Of a DNA stretch of 64,000 nt, positions 17,119-25,030 are shown piece after piece. Made by a program: the position numbers and the translations under genes. Position 1 is the first letter of the stretch; every line of letters starts with the position of its first letter. This stretch comes from JAQUCI01 sp034932685 (GTDB lineage: Bacteria; Bacillota_I; Bacilli_A; Erysipelotrichales; Erysipelotrichaceae): positions 1-64,000 of the forward strand of contig JAYFOM010000015.1 in the NCBI GenBank assembly GCA_034932685.1, given 5' to 3'. The notes under the pieces were generated by a model that saw only the letters and a program-made list of their open reading frames with translations, was not told the origin of the DNA and searched no databases.

Positions 17119-18456
17119 TCACAGTTTAAAACTAAATATATCCTCATCGTCGTCTTCCTTAGATATTAAATCATCGAGATCGCGATAGGTTGCTAATAAA
17201 TCAATCGAACTATCATTTACTTTCTCTTGAGCTTTGATATCTTCATCATCATTTATCTTAACTTCTATTGCTAAACCACCTAATGAAGTTTCTCTTAACT
17301 CAAGCGGAAGTTTCATACCAGTGTATTTCATCGTTCTTACAACATCATCAAAACTTACGCGATTAAGTTTGATCATACCAACATGTTCAGCCAACATAGC
17401 ATTATCAAGTGTTCTTAAAGTTGCAACAGCATTGCGTTCAATACAAGGAATGATAACATAGCCACCTACTGGATCACAGGTTAAACCTAAATGATGTTCA
17501 ATACCAATTTCTGCGGCATACGCAATCAATTTATCACTTAATCCATTAAAATAAGCAATCATGGCACTACCCATTGCACATGCTGTGCCAATTTCAGCTT
17601 GGCAACCTCCTACTGCTCCTGATATTGTAGCGTTATGTTTTATTAAGTTACCAAAGATACCAGCCAAAGCTAAACCTTTGATCAATTTATGCCTCGAGAT
17701 CCCCACATTGTGATAATAGTGGTAAATAAGTGCTGCCATAACACCACTTGCACCCATTGTTGGTGCAGCTACACATACTTTTCCAGCAGCATTTTCTTCA
17801 CAAGCAGCATAAGCATAAGCTGACAGTAATAATCTTTGACGATTGATCACATCATCCATAAAAGTAGCTTGTAAATGCAAAGCCTTAGCAACTCGTACAA
17901 TCTTTAGTTTGCCTGGTAATATCCCCGTATTATTTAGACCATTATCAACTGTTTTAAGCATTTGCTGCATGACTTCATTTAGATACTTCTTGATATCTTT
18001 ATCAAAACGAAAAGCATAATCAGCCAAACTAATTCTGTTATCCTCGCAAAATGATAAAATGTTATTCATTGTTTGATGTGGATAAACCATATCATGCAGA
18101 TGTAAATCTTCCTCATCAATATCAATACTTCCACCACCTAAAGAATAGACAGTCCAACTTTTAACTTCGTTGCCATAAATATCAAATCCTTTTATTATCA
18201 AACCATTAGGAAATCTTCCTGGATAATCAACTTTAAACGCAATCGTACACATCTTAGGTGCTAATGTATCAATGATGATGTCATTGGTCGCATGTCCGAC
18301 TCCGGTTAAAGCTAATGAACCAAAAAGTGTAACTTCAAAAAAGCTCGCTTCAGGATAGTGTTTAACAAATAGTCTACACGCTGTCTGTGGCGCAAGTGTG
18401 TGACTACTACTAGGACCTAAACCAATACGATATAATTCACGTAATGATTCCATCAT
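17119..18456 (-). CDS. L-serine dehydratase, single-chain iron-sulfur type
   Basis: A 445-aa enzyme joining the beta and alpha domains and converting L-serine to pyruvate and ammonia through a [4Fe-4S] cluster. Beta part: GLGPSSSHTLAP (usually HTVGP) near residue 12 and SLALTGVGH. Alpha part: ENAAGKVCVAAPTMGASG (commonly NGACG), then cluster cysteines in GGCQAEIG, GLTCDPVGG and PCIERNA. A tail of about 40 charged residues extends past the usual end (RETSLGGLAIEVK). The start overlaps the holA stop (ATGA). Equivalent to SdaA; Bacillus uses two separate subunits. Confidence 0.92.
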   Translation of the reverse strand: MMESLRELYRIGLGPSSSHTLAPQTACRLFVKHYPEASFFEVTLFGSLALTGVGHATNDIIIDTLAPKMCTIAFKVDYPGRFPNGLIIKGFDIYGNEVKSWTVYSLGGGSIDIDEEDLHLHDMVYPHQTMNNILSFCEDNRISLADYAFRFDKDIKKYLNEVMQQMLKTVDNGLNNTGILPGKLKIVRVAKALHLQATFMDDVINRQRLLLSAYAYAACEENAAGKVCVAAPTMGASGVMAALIYHYYHNVGISRHKLIKGLALAGIFGNLIKHNATISGAVGGCQAEIGTACAMGSAMIAYFNGLSDKLIAYAAEIGIEHHLGLTCDPVGGYVIIPCIERNAVATLRTLDNAMLAEHVGMIKLNRVSFDDVVRTMKYTGMKLPLELRETSLGGLAIEVKINDDEDIKAQEKVNDSSIDLLATYRDLDDLISKEDDDEDIFSFKL

Positions 18457-19412
18457 CTTGTTGCCTCAATCAAAAACAGTTCAAATCCAAGTTGTTTCTC
18501 AATAATGCCACCTTTGATATTTTGATCCAACTTTGATAGTTCAGCTAATAAACCAAGAATTCTGGTTGGTGATGTAAAACGACAGTTACCCAATGTTATA
18601 TTAACTCTTGCAATCTTAGCATTAAGCATATCCGCAATTTGTTGATTATCATATTTACGAGCAAGGACACTACATTGATACATAAATCGAAACTGAGCAG
18701 CCAATATTGCTACAAGCTCAATCGGATCATGTTTCATGATCGCAAGATCTCGCCAAGCATCAATGGCTAATTTCAAATTACGTTTTACAACCGCATTGAC
18801 CATGATAAAAACATTATCATCAAGTGAGCGTGCAATAAGTCTTTGGATTTCAGTTTTTCCCAATCTACCATTATATAGAATCAACTTATCAAGCTCAGTT
18901 TTCCAATTCGCAATACTATTTGGTAAACGCCCAATTAGTTCTTTAAATCCATCTTGATCAATAACAACCTTATGCATCTTTAAGTCTTTCATAACTAAAT
19001 TTTCAAATGCTTCAGCAGTAAGAGCGTTAACCTTTATTGTTTGACATTCTTTGGTAAGCAATTTAAATATTTTACGACGTTGATCGATCGTTTCTTGATC
19101 GGTAAGTTCAACATAGAATATCAAAGTAGTAAAATCTGATGAATCATGAAGATAGGCAGATAAACGATCGACTTGATCATCGCTTAATGTAACATTAAAT
19201 AGAAAACTGGGATTATTAACCACTACAACTTTCGAATCGCCAAATAATGATATCATGTTGGCATCTTCAATAATTCTTTCAATATCAAAATCCGCAGCCA
19301 TTCCATCATAATAAACCACGCTAAGATGATCAGTCGAATCATCACTTTTAATAATTTTTCTTAGTTCTTGTTTTAGCAAATATCCTTCATTGCCATATAT
19401 AAAATAATTCAT
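18453..19412 (-). CDS. holA: DNA polymerase III delta subunit
   Basis: A 319-aa clamp-loader subunit that opens the sliding clamp. The N-terminus MNYFIYGNEGYLLKQE matches the usual 'Y.l.G.e.yl..e' opening; the middle has LSAYLHD and RRKIFKLL, and the C-terminal domain has DPIELVAILAAQFRFMYQCS. It has no functional Walker motif, as expected for delta. Its position after comEC is as in Bacillus (comEC-holA-rpsT). Confidence 0.93.
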   Translation of the reverse strand: MNYFIYGNEGYLLKQELRKIIKSDDSTDHLSVVYYDGMAADFDIERIIEDANMISLFGDSKVVVVNNPSFLFNVTLSDDQVDRLSAYLHDSSDFTTLIFYVELTDQETIDQRRKIFKLLTKECQTIKVNALTAEAFENLVMKDLKMHKVVIDQDGFKELIGRLPNSIANWKTELDKLILYNGRLGKTEIQRLIARSLDDNVFIMVNAVVKRNLKLAIDAWRDLAIMKHDPIELVAILAAQFRFMYQCSVLARKYDNQQIADMLNAKIARVNITLGNCRFTSPTRILGLLAELSKLDQNIKGGIIEKQLGFELFLIEATR

Positions 19413-19420
19413 TTGATCAC

Positions 19421-21349
19421 CTATCTCATTATAACAAATTCCCCACTACTCGTATGTATCAAATTACCCAAAATACTGAAATAAACACTAATATCACCAA
19501 CTTCATATGTCACATAGGATTTTATTCCATAATTATTGACGCGATCTACAACTTCGCTACTTGGATGACGGTAGATGTTATTTTTACCTGCACTAATAAT
19601 AGCTATTTTAGCCTTAATAGAACTTAATAACTGCTCTGAGGTACTAGTTTTACTACCGTGATGTGCTAGTTTAACTATATCGACCTCTAAATTAGGGTAG
19701 TTTTCTATCAAATCTTTCTCAACCTTAACTGATATATCACCAAGAAAAAGAAAATTTAGATTATTAATACTGAAGAGCCAAACTTGACTATTGTCATTAT
19801 CGTTATCATATATCTTATCAGTAAGAAGTCCTTGAATAAAAGCACGTTTATCACTAAAGTTATCAACCTTCTCATCAATTACTGTCATTACTTTGTAATT
19901 ATCACAAAGCCAGTTTACATTACCACTATGATCTGTGTCAGGATGAGATACTAACAATGCTTTTATCTTTTTTATCCCTAAAGCATTTAAATAAGATGAT
20001 AGTTTGTTTTGATTATAAAAAGAACCAGTATCTATTAAAATTATTTGATTGTCATATGGTAATCGAACTAAGGCACTATCACCTTGACCAATATTAATAA
20101 ATGTTATTTCACCAAAAGGATAAAGTAAAGATTGGTGCTGATTAACCACCAAAAGCACCACCAACCACAAAACATCTTTCATTTTTCTATTCTTCATTAT
20201 CCTTACTAAAATTGTTAAAAAGATAAAGCAAAACAGAATTGAAGGTTTGCCAGTAAACGTGAAGTGATTAAGATCTAGCTTGATTAACCATAATGGTGAA
20301 CTCATCAAATTAAAGAGCCAAAAACGATTAAATAGTAAACTAGTGATTGCTAATAAATAAAGCATTACAAAATAATGACGTAACTTGCTAAACATTAAAA
20401 CTGTTAAAATATTAGTCTTAAAAAAGTTGATTAGTTGCACTATCATTATGATCAAAGCATTACCATAAAAACATCTTTTACTGTTAAACAGTGCGATAAA
20501 GCGAATTAAGATAACAATCTGAAAACGAATATTAAATAGATAATATGGATTAATGCATAATAGTATTACTATCAATAGTCCTAAGCGATCATATCGATTT
20601 TCTATATGTGATAATAATTTTACTAGTATTAATTGAATGATCAAGAAACTGAACCCGTAATTAAATCCAATAAAAAAAAGTAAGATTAAAACTATAACAT
20701 TGATCATACCTTGATAAAGAAAAAGCATTAATCCTTTTTCAATCAACCTAATAAACGAAGAAAGATATGTTCCAGTACTACCTAATAATGAAACGATATC
20801 ATCATTTAGCAAATCATCGCTTTGATATTGATATAGTAAGCGAAGTAGCAAGATTTTAGTGTTGTGATTATCATGATCAAGTATTTTAGTGAATAATTTA
20901 GCTCTAATAGAATCGCTTTGGTATTCAACATTGTAAGCACTAATCTTTAACTGTCCTTTGATATCATTGCTTTTTAGCCATTTAGTTTGATCAAAACAGA
21001 AATTACATGGAACTTTGCTGACTTCTTGATATTCGCCTTGATATACGATAATATCATCAAAATTCACATCCTTAAGATCATAAGTAATATACTTTTGATA
21101 ATTAATTTCAACGATATGATAGTTCTGATTAACTTTGATTATTTTAGCTCTACCACTCACGGGCAGTTCATTATATTTAGGCTCTATGACCATGATCACG
21201 CATAAAAGCAGTATTAGAATCCAAGTACGATCAAAATAGCGCGCATACCACAAAAGCATCAACATAATAATAGCAATAATTTGATATTCCTGTTTTACGT
21301 ACGCAACTGCCACTAAACCTAATCCTGCAAATATCCAACGTTCTTTCAC
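19421..21349 (-). CDS. comEC: DNA-uptake channel ComEC/Rec2
   Basis: A 642-aa membrane protein with a GTG start. The N-terminus has two to three membrane segments and an OB-like region, the middle a long multi-pass Competence domain (about 185-410), and the C-terminus a metallo-beta-lactamase domain with LLVSHPDTDHSGN and KLAHHGSKTS. It moves single-stranded DNA across the membrane during transformation. It is shorter than Bacillus ComEC (about 770 aa), and the usual 'LLAISGLH' block is diverged to LLGSTGTYLS. It overlaps comEA by four bases (GTGA). Confidence 0.93.
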   Translation of the reverse strand: MKERWIFAGLGLVAVAYVKQEYQIIAIIMLMLLWYARYFDRTWILILLLCVIMVIEPKYNELPVSGRAKIIKVNQNYHIVEINYQKYITYDLKDVNFDDIIVYQGEYQEVSKVPCNFCFDQTKWLKSNDIKGQLKISAYNVEYQSDSIRAKLFTKILDHDNHNTKILLLRLLYQYQSDDLLNDDIVSLLGSTGTYLSSFIRLIEKGLMLFLYQGMINVIVLILLFFIGFNYGFSFLIIQLILVKLLSHIENRYDRLGLLIVILLCINPYYLFNIRFQIVILIRFIALFNSKRCFYGNALIIMIVQLINFFKTNILTVLMFSKLRHYFVMLYLLAITSLLFNRFWLFNLMSSPLWLIKLDLNHFTFTGKPSILFCFIFLTILVRIMKNRKMKDVLWLVVLLVVNQHQSLLYPFGEITFINIGQGDSALVRLPYDNQIILIDTGSFYNQNKLSSYLNALGIKKIKALLVSHPDTDHSGNVNWLCDNYKVMTVIDEKVDNFSDKRAFIQGLLTDKIYDNDNDNSQVWLFSINNLNFLFLGDISVKVEKDLIENYPNLEVDIVKLAHHGSKTSTSEQLLSSIKAKIAIISAGKNNIYRHPSSEVVDRVNNYGIKSYVTYEVGDISVYFSILGNLIHTSSGEFVIMR

Positions 21350-21819
21350 AGTTTAATATAGGGTTTGATATTTTCAAATTTTTTAACCCCAATACCTTTA
21401 ACATCCATCAAAGCATCTAATGTTTGGAACAAACCGTACTTTTCACGGTGATCGATGATTGCCTGCGCAAGCTTCTCTTTGATACCGTTTAGAGTCATCA
21501 ATTCATCTAGGTTAGCTGTATTAATCGAGATAAGTTTGATTGCTGTTACAATTGGAATATCAATAACATCGTTATTTTTCAATACCGTTTGGGGATTAAA
21601 CATTGATACATCAGCATTATCATCAAGAACTACGATTGTGAAAAGATCAGCAATTGTACTATATGCTGGTAATTTATATTCACCCGACTCGATTACTGCT
21701 CCTCTAAGAGTAACTGTTATTTCACTTGGTTTAAAAATTGTTATGTCAAGTCGCTTAAGATCTAGTTTAGAAAGATAAATTAACAGAAAAATTAAAACTA
21801 CTAATATCACTTTTCGCAA
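21346..21819 (-). CDS. comEA: Competence DNA receptor ComEA
   Basis: A 157-aa protein probably starting at TTG. An N-terminal membrane anchor (about 1-20) is followed by an SLBB-type domain (VTLRGAVIESGEYKL...) and a C-terminal double helix-hairpin-helix DNA-binding region: SINTANLDELMTLNGIKEKLA and LMDVKGIGVKKFENI. ComEA binds double-stranded DNA outside the membrane and passes it to ComEC. The comEB gene found between them in Bacillus is absent, a common situation. Confidence 0.92.
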   Translation of the reverse strand: MRKVILVVLIFLLIYLSKLDLKRLDITIFKPSEITVTLRGAVIESGEYKLPAYSTIADLFTIVVLDDNADVSMFNPQTVLKNNDVIDIPIVTAIKLISINTANLDELMTLNGIKEKLAQAIIDHREKYGLFQTLDALMDVKGIGVKKFENIKPYIKL

Positions 21820-21870
21820 TACACATCACCATTTTAATATATCTATTATCTTCTTTTACTCCTAAAAAAA

Positions 21871-21886
21871 ATCAGCTTTAGCTGAT
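21871..21886 (-). terminator. Short terminator after greA
   Basis: A 6-bp stem ATCAGC / GCTGAT with a TAAA loop that contains part of the greA stop codon, followed on the minus strand by eight T residues. A weak stem but a strong U-run. Confidence 0.65.
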
Positions 21887-22348
21887 CTTTAATATTTTGA
21901 CTTTGTATGATGAGCTGACATCAACACTAACGACATCGCCTTCTTTATGCTCCAAGATAGCAGCTGCTAGTGGTGTAACATTTGACAGTTTACCATTTAA
22001 TGGATCGGCTTCTACTGAACCAACGATAGTATATGTTTCCTCAGTCTCATCTTGCATATCAAAGATTGTAACGGTAGATCCTAACTTAATAATATGTTTA
22101 CTTCCGTTATTTTCATCAATTAGTTCATAGTTGCTTAACATATTATCAAGCTCAATGATACGTGCTTCAATTTTTCCTTGTCTTTCACGTGCTGCATCAT
22201 AATCAGCGTTTTCTGAAAGATCGCCTTGGGCTCTTGCTGCTACTAAATCTTCTTTTACTTCTGGTCTTACAACATGTATCAAATGATCACGTTCTTTTAT
22301 TAAGTCATTTAACCCTTCTTGAGTTACTAGTATTTTTTCTTTGGTCAT
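21878..22348 (-). CDS. greA: Transcription elongation factor GreA
   Basis: A 156-aa factor that rescues backtracked RNA polymerase by stimulating transcript cleavage. The N-terminal coiled coil holds the acidic tip region GDLSENADYDAAR; the C-terminal FKBP-like domain has GSTVTIFD and ATPLAAAILEHKEGDVV. Length is standard. It follows udk as in Bacillus and ends in a terminator, so it is the last gene of this unit. Confidence 0.97.
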   Translation of the reverse strand: MTKEKILVTQEGLNDLIKERDHLIHVVRPEVKEDLVAARAQGDLSENADYDAARERQGKIEARIIELDNMLSNYELIDENNGSKHIIKLGSTVTIFDMQDETEETYTIVGSVEADPLNGKLSNVTPLAAAILEHKEGDVVSVDVSSSYKVKILKIS

Positions 22349-22372
22349 ATCAACACTCCTAACAATTATGTA

Positions 22373-23005
22373 CTATATCATATTATGGTCTATTATACTA
22401 CTTATTTTAGTCGTCAACAAATCAATAGCCACTTCATTTCTTCCACCTTCAGGAATAATCAAATCCGCATATCTTTTTGATGGTTCAATGAATAACGAAT
22501 GCATAATCTTTACGGTGGTTGTATATTGTGTGATCACATGATCCAAAGTACGACCACGTTCATTTACATCTCGCTTCAATCTTCTTATAAAACGAATATC
22601 AGCTTCGGTATCAACGAATAACTTAATATTTAATCGATTTCGAATAAATTCGCTTTCTAATACAAACAAACCTTCTAAAACGATCACATCTGCTGGTTCA
22701 ACAATCTCAGTTTTAGTACTTCTAGTATGATTAACAAAATCATAGATTGGTTTTTCAACTGGTATACCATTAGCTAGTTGATCAAGTTGTTTGACTAATA
22801 AATCATTATCAAAAGCTAAAGGATGATCGTAATTGGTCTTAATTCGCTCTTCCATAGTCAAATGGTTTTGATCTTTATAGTAATCGTCTTGTCTAATGAT
22901 GATAACTGAATTTGTTTCCTCAAAGGTTTTCTTCAAACGCTGTGCCACCGTTGTCTTACCACTAGCACTACCGCCAGCGATACCGATGATTACTGATTTG
23001 TTCAC
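22373..23005 (-). CDS. udk: Uridine kinase
   Basis: A 210-aa P-loop kinase phosphorylating uridine and cytidine in pyrimidine salvage. Walker A is GIAGGSASGKTTVA near residue 10. Further blocks are RQDDYYKDQ, NYDHPLAFD, PIYDFVNHTR and the lid RRLKRDVNERGRT. The order mltG-udk-greA is that of Bacillus, less the yrrMNO genes. Confidence 0.96.
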   Translation of the reverse strand: MNKSVIIGIAGGSASGKTTVAQRLKKTFEETNSVIIIRQDDYYKDQNHLTMEERIKTNYDHPLAFDNDLLVKQLDQLANGIPVEKPIYDFVNHTRSTKTEIVEPADVIVLEGLFVLESEFIRNRLNIKLFVDTEADIRFIRRLKRDVNERGRTLDHVITQYTTTVKIMHSLFIEPSKRYADLIIPEGGRNEVAIDLLTTKISSIIDHNMI

Positions 23006-23015
23006 GATTATCTCC

Positions 23016-24071
23016 TTACTTTAAATATTTGTTTATATTAGCTTGATGTTCAGCATATGTCTTGGCATAATATATCGTTCCATCGCCATATACATCAGCG
23101 ATAAAAAATAAATAATCGGATTTAGTAGGATAAAGTACTGAAGCAAGTGCTGATTCACCAGGATTAGCAATCGGTCCAATGGGTATACCACCATAACGGT
23201 ATGTATTGTAAGGTGAATCAAGTTGTGGATTTACCTCACAAGCTCGCCAATGATCGTAGTCATAAAGGGCATAGCAAACTGTAACTGATGATTGTAAGAA
23301 CATTTTGGCATCAAGACGATTAAACCAAATACCAGATATGATCTTGTTATCTGCATCATTACCAGCTTCAAATTGGGTAATCGAAGCTAATGTAAATAAT
23401 TCATGAATTGAATATTTAGATTTCGCAAACTCATCTTCATATTTGCGATAAATCTTAAGGGTTTGATCAAGTATCTTTTCAGTGATACCAACTGCTGTTG
23501 CATTCTTGAAGAAATAATAAGTTTCAGGAAAAAGATAACCCTCTAGTTTAACCTTTAAACGCTCATCAAAAACCTCATCTGTCAAAAATGGATACTTATC
23601 CATGATACTAGCAATATAATCTTTGTCATTCCATAAACTCAATAGTTCTTCTGCGGTAACATTGGTAACATCGGCGATTTTTTTCGCCATTTCCTTAGCC
23701 CAAAGTCCTTCTTGCAACGTTACTTTAACATCTGTGTTTTCTGCTGCTTTAGGATCATTAAGCAATGTAAAAATTCTTTTAACATCCCAACTCTTATCAA
23801 TACGATATGTTCCAACTTTTATATTGGTTAAACCTACCTGTTTTACATATAAGTACGCTATTGTTTGATCTTTGATAACATTATTATCATCCAAAAAAGC
23901 AGTTATTGATCTGGCAGTGTCACCTTTTTCAATAACTAAAACAAATTCCGCTGATGTTTTTTGGATAGGCTTTAATGCATAACTAATATAAGCTACACTT
24001 GATATTAAAAGCAAAATGACAATAGTTAAAACACTTGTCAATAATCTAAGCTTCTTCTGTTTCTTCTTCAT
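23016..24071 (-). CDS. mltG: Endolytic murein transglycosylase MltG (YceG-like)
   Basis: A 351-aa envelope protein with one membrane anchor (about residues 10-32), a LysM-like region, and the YceG domain. It cuts nascent glycan strands and so sets their length. The catalytic glutamate matching E. coli Glu218 is Glu235 in LASITQFEAGN. Most relatives read ASIVEKE, so the first Glu is replaced by Gln here. WFNRL and GLPPGPI-like GGIPIGPIANPG also fit. The start lies 26 bases inside the DUF1292 gene. Confidence 0.92.
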   Translation of the reverse strand: MKKKQKKLRLLTSVLTIVILLLISSVAYISYALKPIQKTSAEFVLVIEKGDTARSITAFLDDNNVIKDQTIAYLYVKQVGLTNIKVGTYRIDKSWDVKRIFTLLNDPKAAENTDVKVTLQEGLWAKEMAKKIADVTNVTAEELLSLWNDKDYIASIMDKYPFLTDEVFDERLKVKLEGYLFPETYYFFKNATAVGITEKILDQTLKIYRKYEDEFAKSKYSIHELFTLASITQFEAGNDADNKIISGIWFNRLDAKMFLQSSVTVCYALYDYDHWRACEVNPQLDSPYNTYRYGGIPIGPIANPGESALASVLYPTKSDYLFFIADVYGDGTIYYAKTYAEHQANINKYLK

Positions 24072-24303
24072 CTGTGAATGCTCCCAATACCTCTTCTACC
24101 ATCGCTAACTCTTCTTCATCTTCAACCACATTTAGATTACCTTCATCATCATATGATGAAACAAAGACATCTTCTGGGTTACCGTTAGGATTAACATACA
24201 AGACATATTGTTTGCCATATTCCTCGTTTTCAAAGGTGAATAAGATTTCTACCTCAATTTCAGTTCCGTCTTTATCGACGATAAACATTTTGTTTGTTTC
24301 CAT
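24046..24303 (-). CDS. DUF1292 acidic protein (YrzB family)
   Basis: An 85-aa very acidic protein with the DUF1292 pattern: DKDGTEIEVEILFTFENEEYGKQYVLYV, read in two short blocks, and VSSYDDEGNLNVVEDEEELAMVEEVL. It belongs to a conserved Gram-positive family of unknown function found next to ruvX, as here. It overlaps mltG by 26 bases and follows ruvX by seven. Confidence 0.9.
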   Translation of the reverse strand: METNKMFIVDKDGTEIEVEILFTFENEEYGKQYVLYVNPNGNPEDVFVSSYDDEGNLNVVEDEEELAMVEEVLGAFTDEEETEEA

Positions 24304-24310
24304 TTTTACC

Positions 24311-24730
24311 TCATTTTTTAACGCTGTCTAAATATCCTTGCAAGATATTGACAGCCGCTGCTTGATCAATTACTTGTTTTCTTTTATCACGACGCATGTT
24401 AACATTGATCAACATTTTTTCGGATAGTTTCGTTGATAAGCGTTCATCCCATAATACAACTGGTAAATCAAGGTTATCTTCTAACATTTCCTTAAACATT
24501 AAGGATATTTCACCTCTGATACCAATATCACCATTCATATGCTTAGGTAAACCTAAAACAATGGTACTGACTTCATTATCATTGATTTCAGTTAACACTT
24601 TATCTAAAGCATCTTCATAATCATCTTCCATGAATCTGATTGTCTTAACGGGACGAGCAAGCATGCCTAAAGCATCGCTTATTGCGATGCCTACAGTCTT
24701 ACTTCCTAAATCTAAACCAATCGCTCGCAT
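24311..24730 (-). CDS. ruvX: Putative Holliday-junction resolvase / pre-16S rRNA nuclease RuvX (YqgF)
   Basis: A 139-aa RNase H-fold nuclease. It opens with GLDLGSKTVGIAISD, the conserved first acidic motif, and has VLGLPKHMNGDIG, DERLSTKLSE and the final acidic VIDQAAAVNILQ. Known roles are 16S rRNA 5' end processing and recombination intermediates. The ATG overlaps the ireB stop by one base (TAATG). Confidence 0.94.
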   Translation of the reverse strand: MRAIGLDLGSKTVGIAISDALGMLARPVKTIRFMEDDYEDALDKVLTEINDNEVSTIVLGLPKHMNGDIGIRGEISLMFKEMLEDNLDLPVVLWDERLSTKLSEKMLINVNMRRDKRKQVIDQAAAVNILQGYLDSVKK

Positions 24731-24990
24731 TATTTATCAGCCAAATAAGAACGTACAAGTTCTTCAATAATCTCATAACGTTCAACTGATTGAATAATAC
24801 TACGGGCATTTTTATGGCTGGAAATATATGCCGGATCATTAGATATTAAATAACCTGACAATTGATTGACCGCATTATATCCTTTTTCTTCAAGTGCTTC
24901 TTTAGTCAATTTTAAAACACGTTTAATTGAATCCTTACGCATTTCATCTGATTTAAAGGACATTGTTTCCGTTATTTTTTTAGCCATCAT
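24730..24990 (-). CDS. IreB family regulatory phosphoprotein (DUF965, YrzL)
   Basis: An 86-aa protein matching the DUF965/IreB family: ETMSFKSDEMRKDSIKRVL, ALEEKGYNAVNQLSGYL and DPAYISSHKNARSIIQ. In Enterococcus IreB is a target of the Ser/Thr kinase IreK and affects cephalosporin tolerance. It sits in the usual alaS-ireB-ruvX order. AAGGAGG precedes two adjacent ATG codons; the first is used here. Confidence 0.93.
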   Translation of the reverse strand: MMAKKITETMSFKSDEMRKDSIKRVLKLTKEALEEKGYNAVNQLSGYLISNDPAYISSHKNARSIIQSVERYEIIEELVRSYLADK

Positions 24991-25030
24991 AATCCCTCCT
25001 TATGATATTGTAGCTTATCAACACCTTGTT

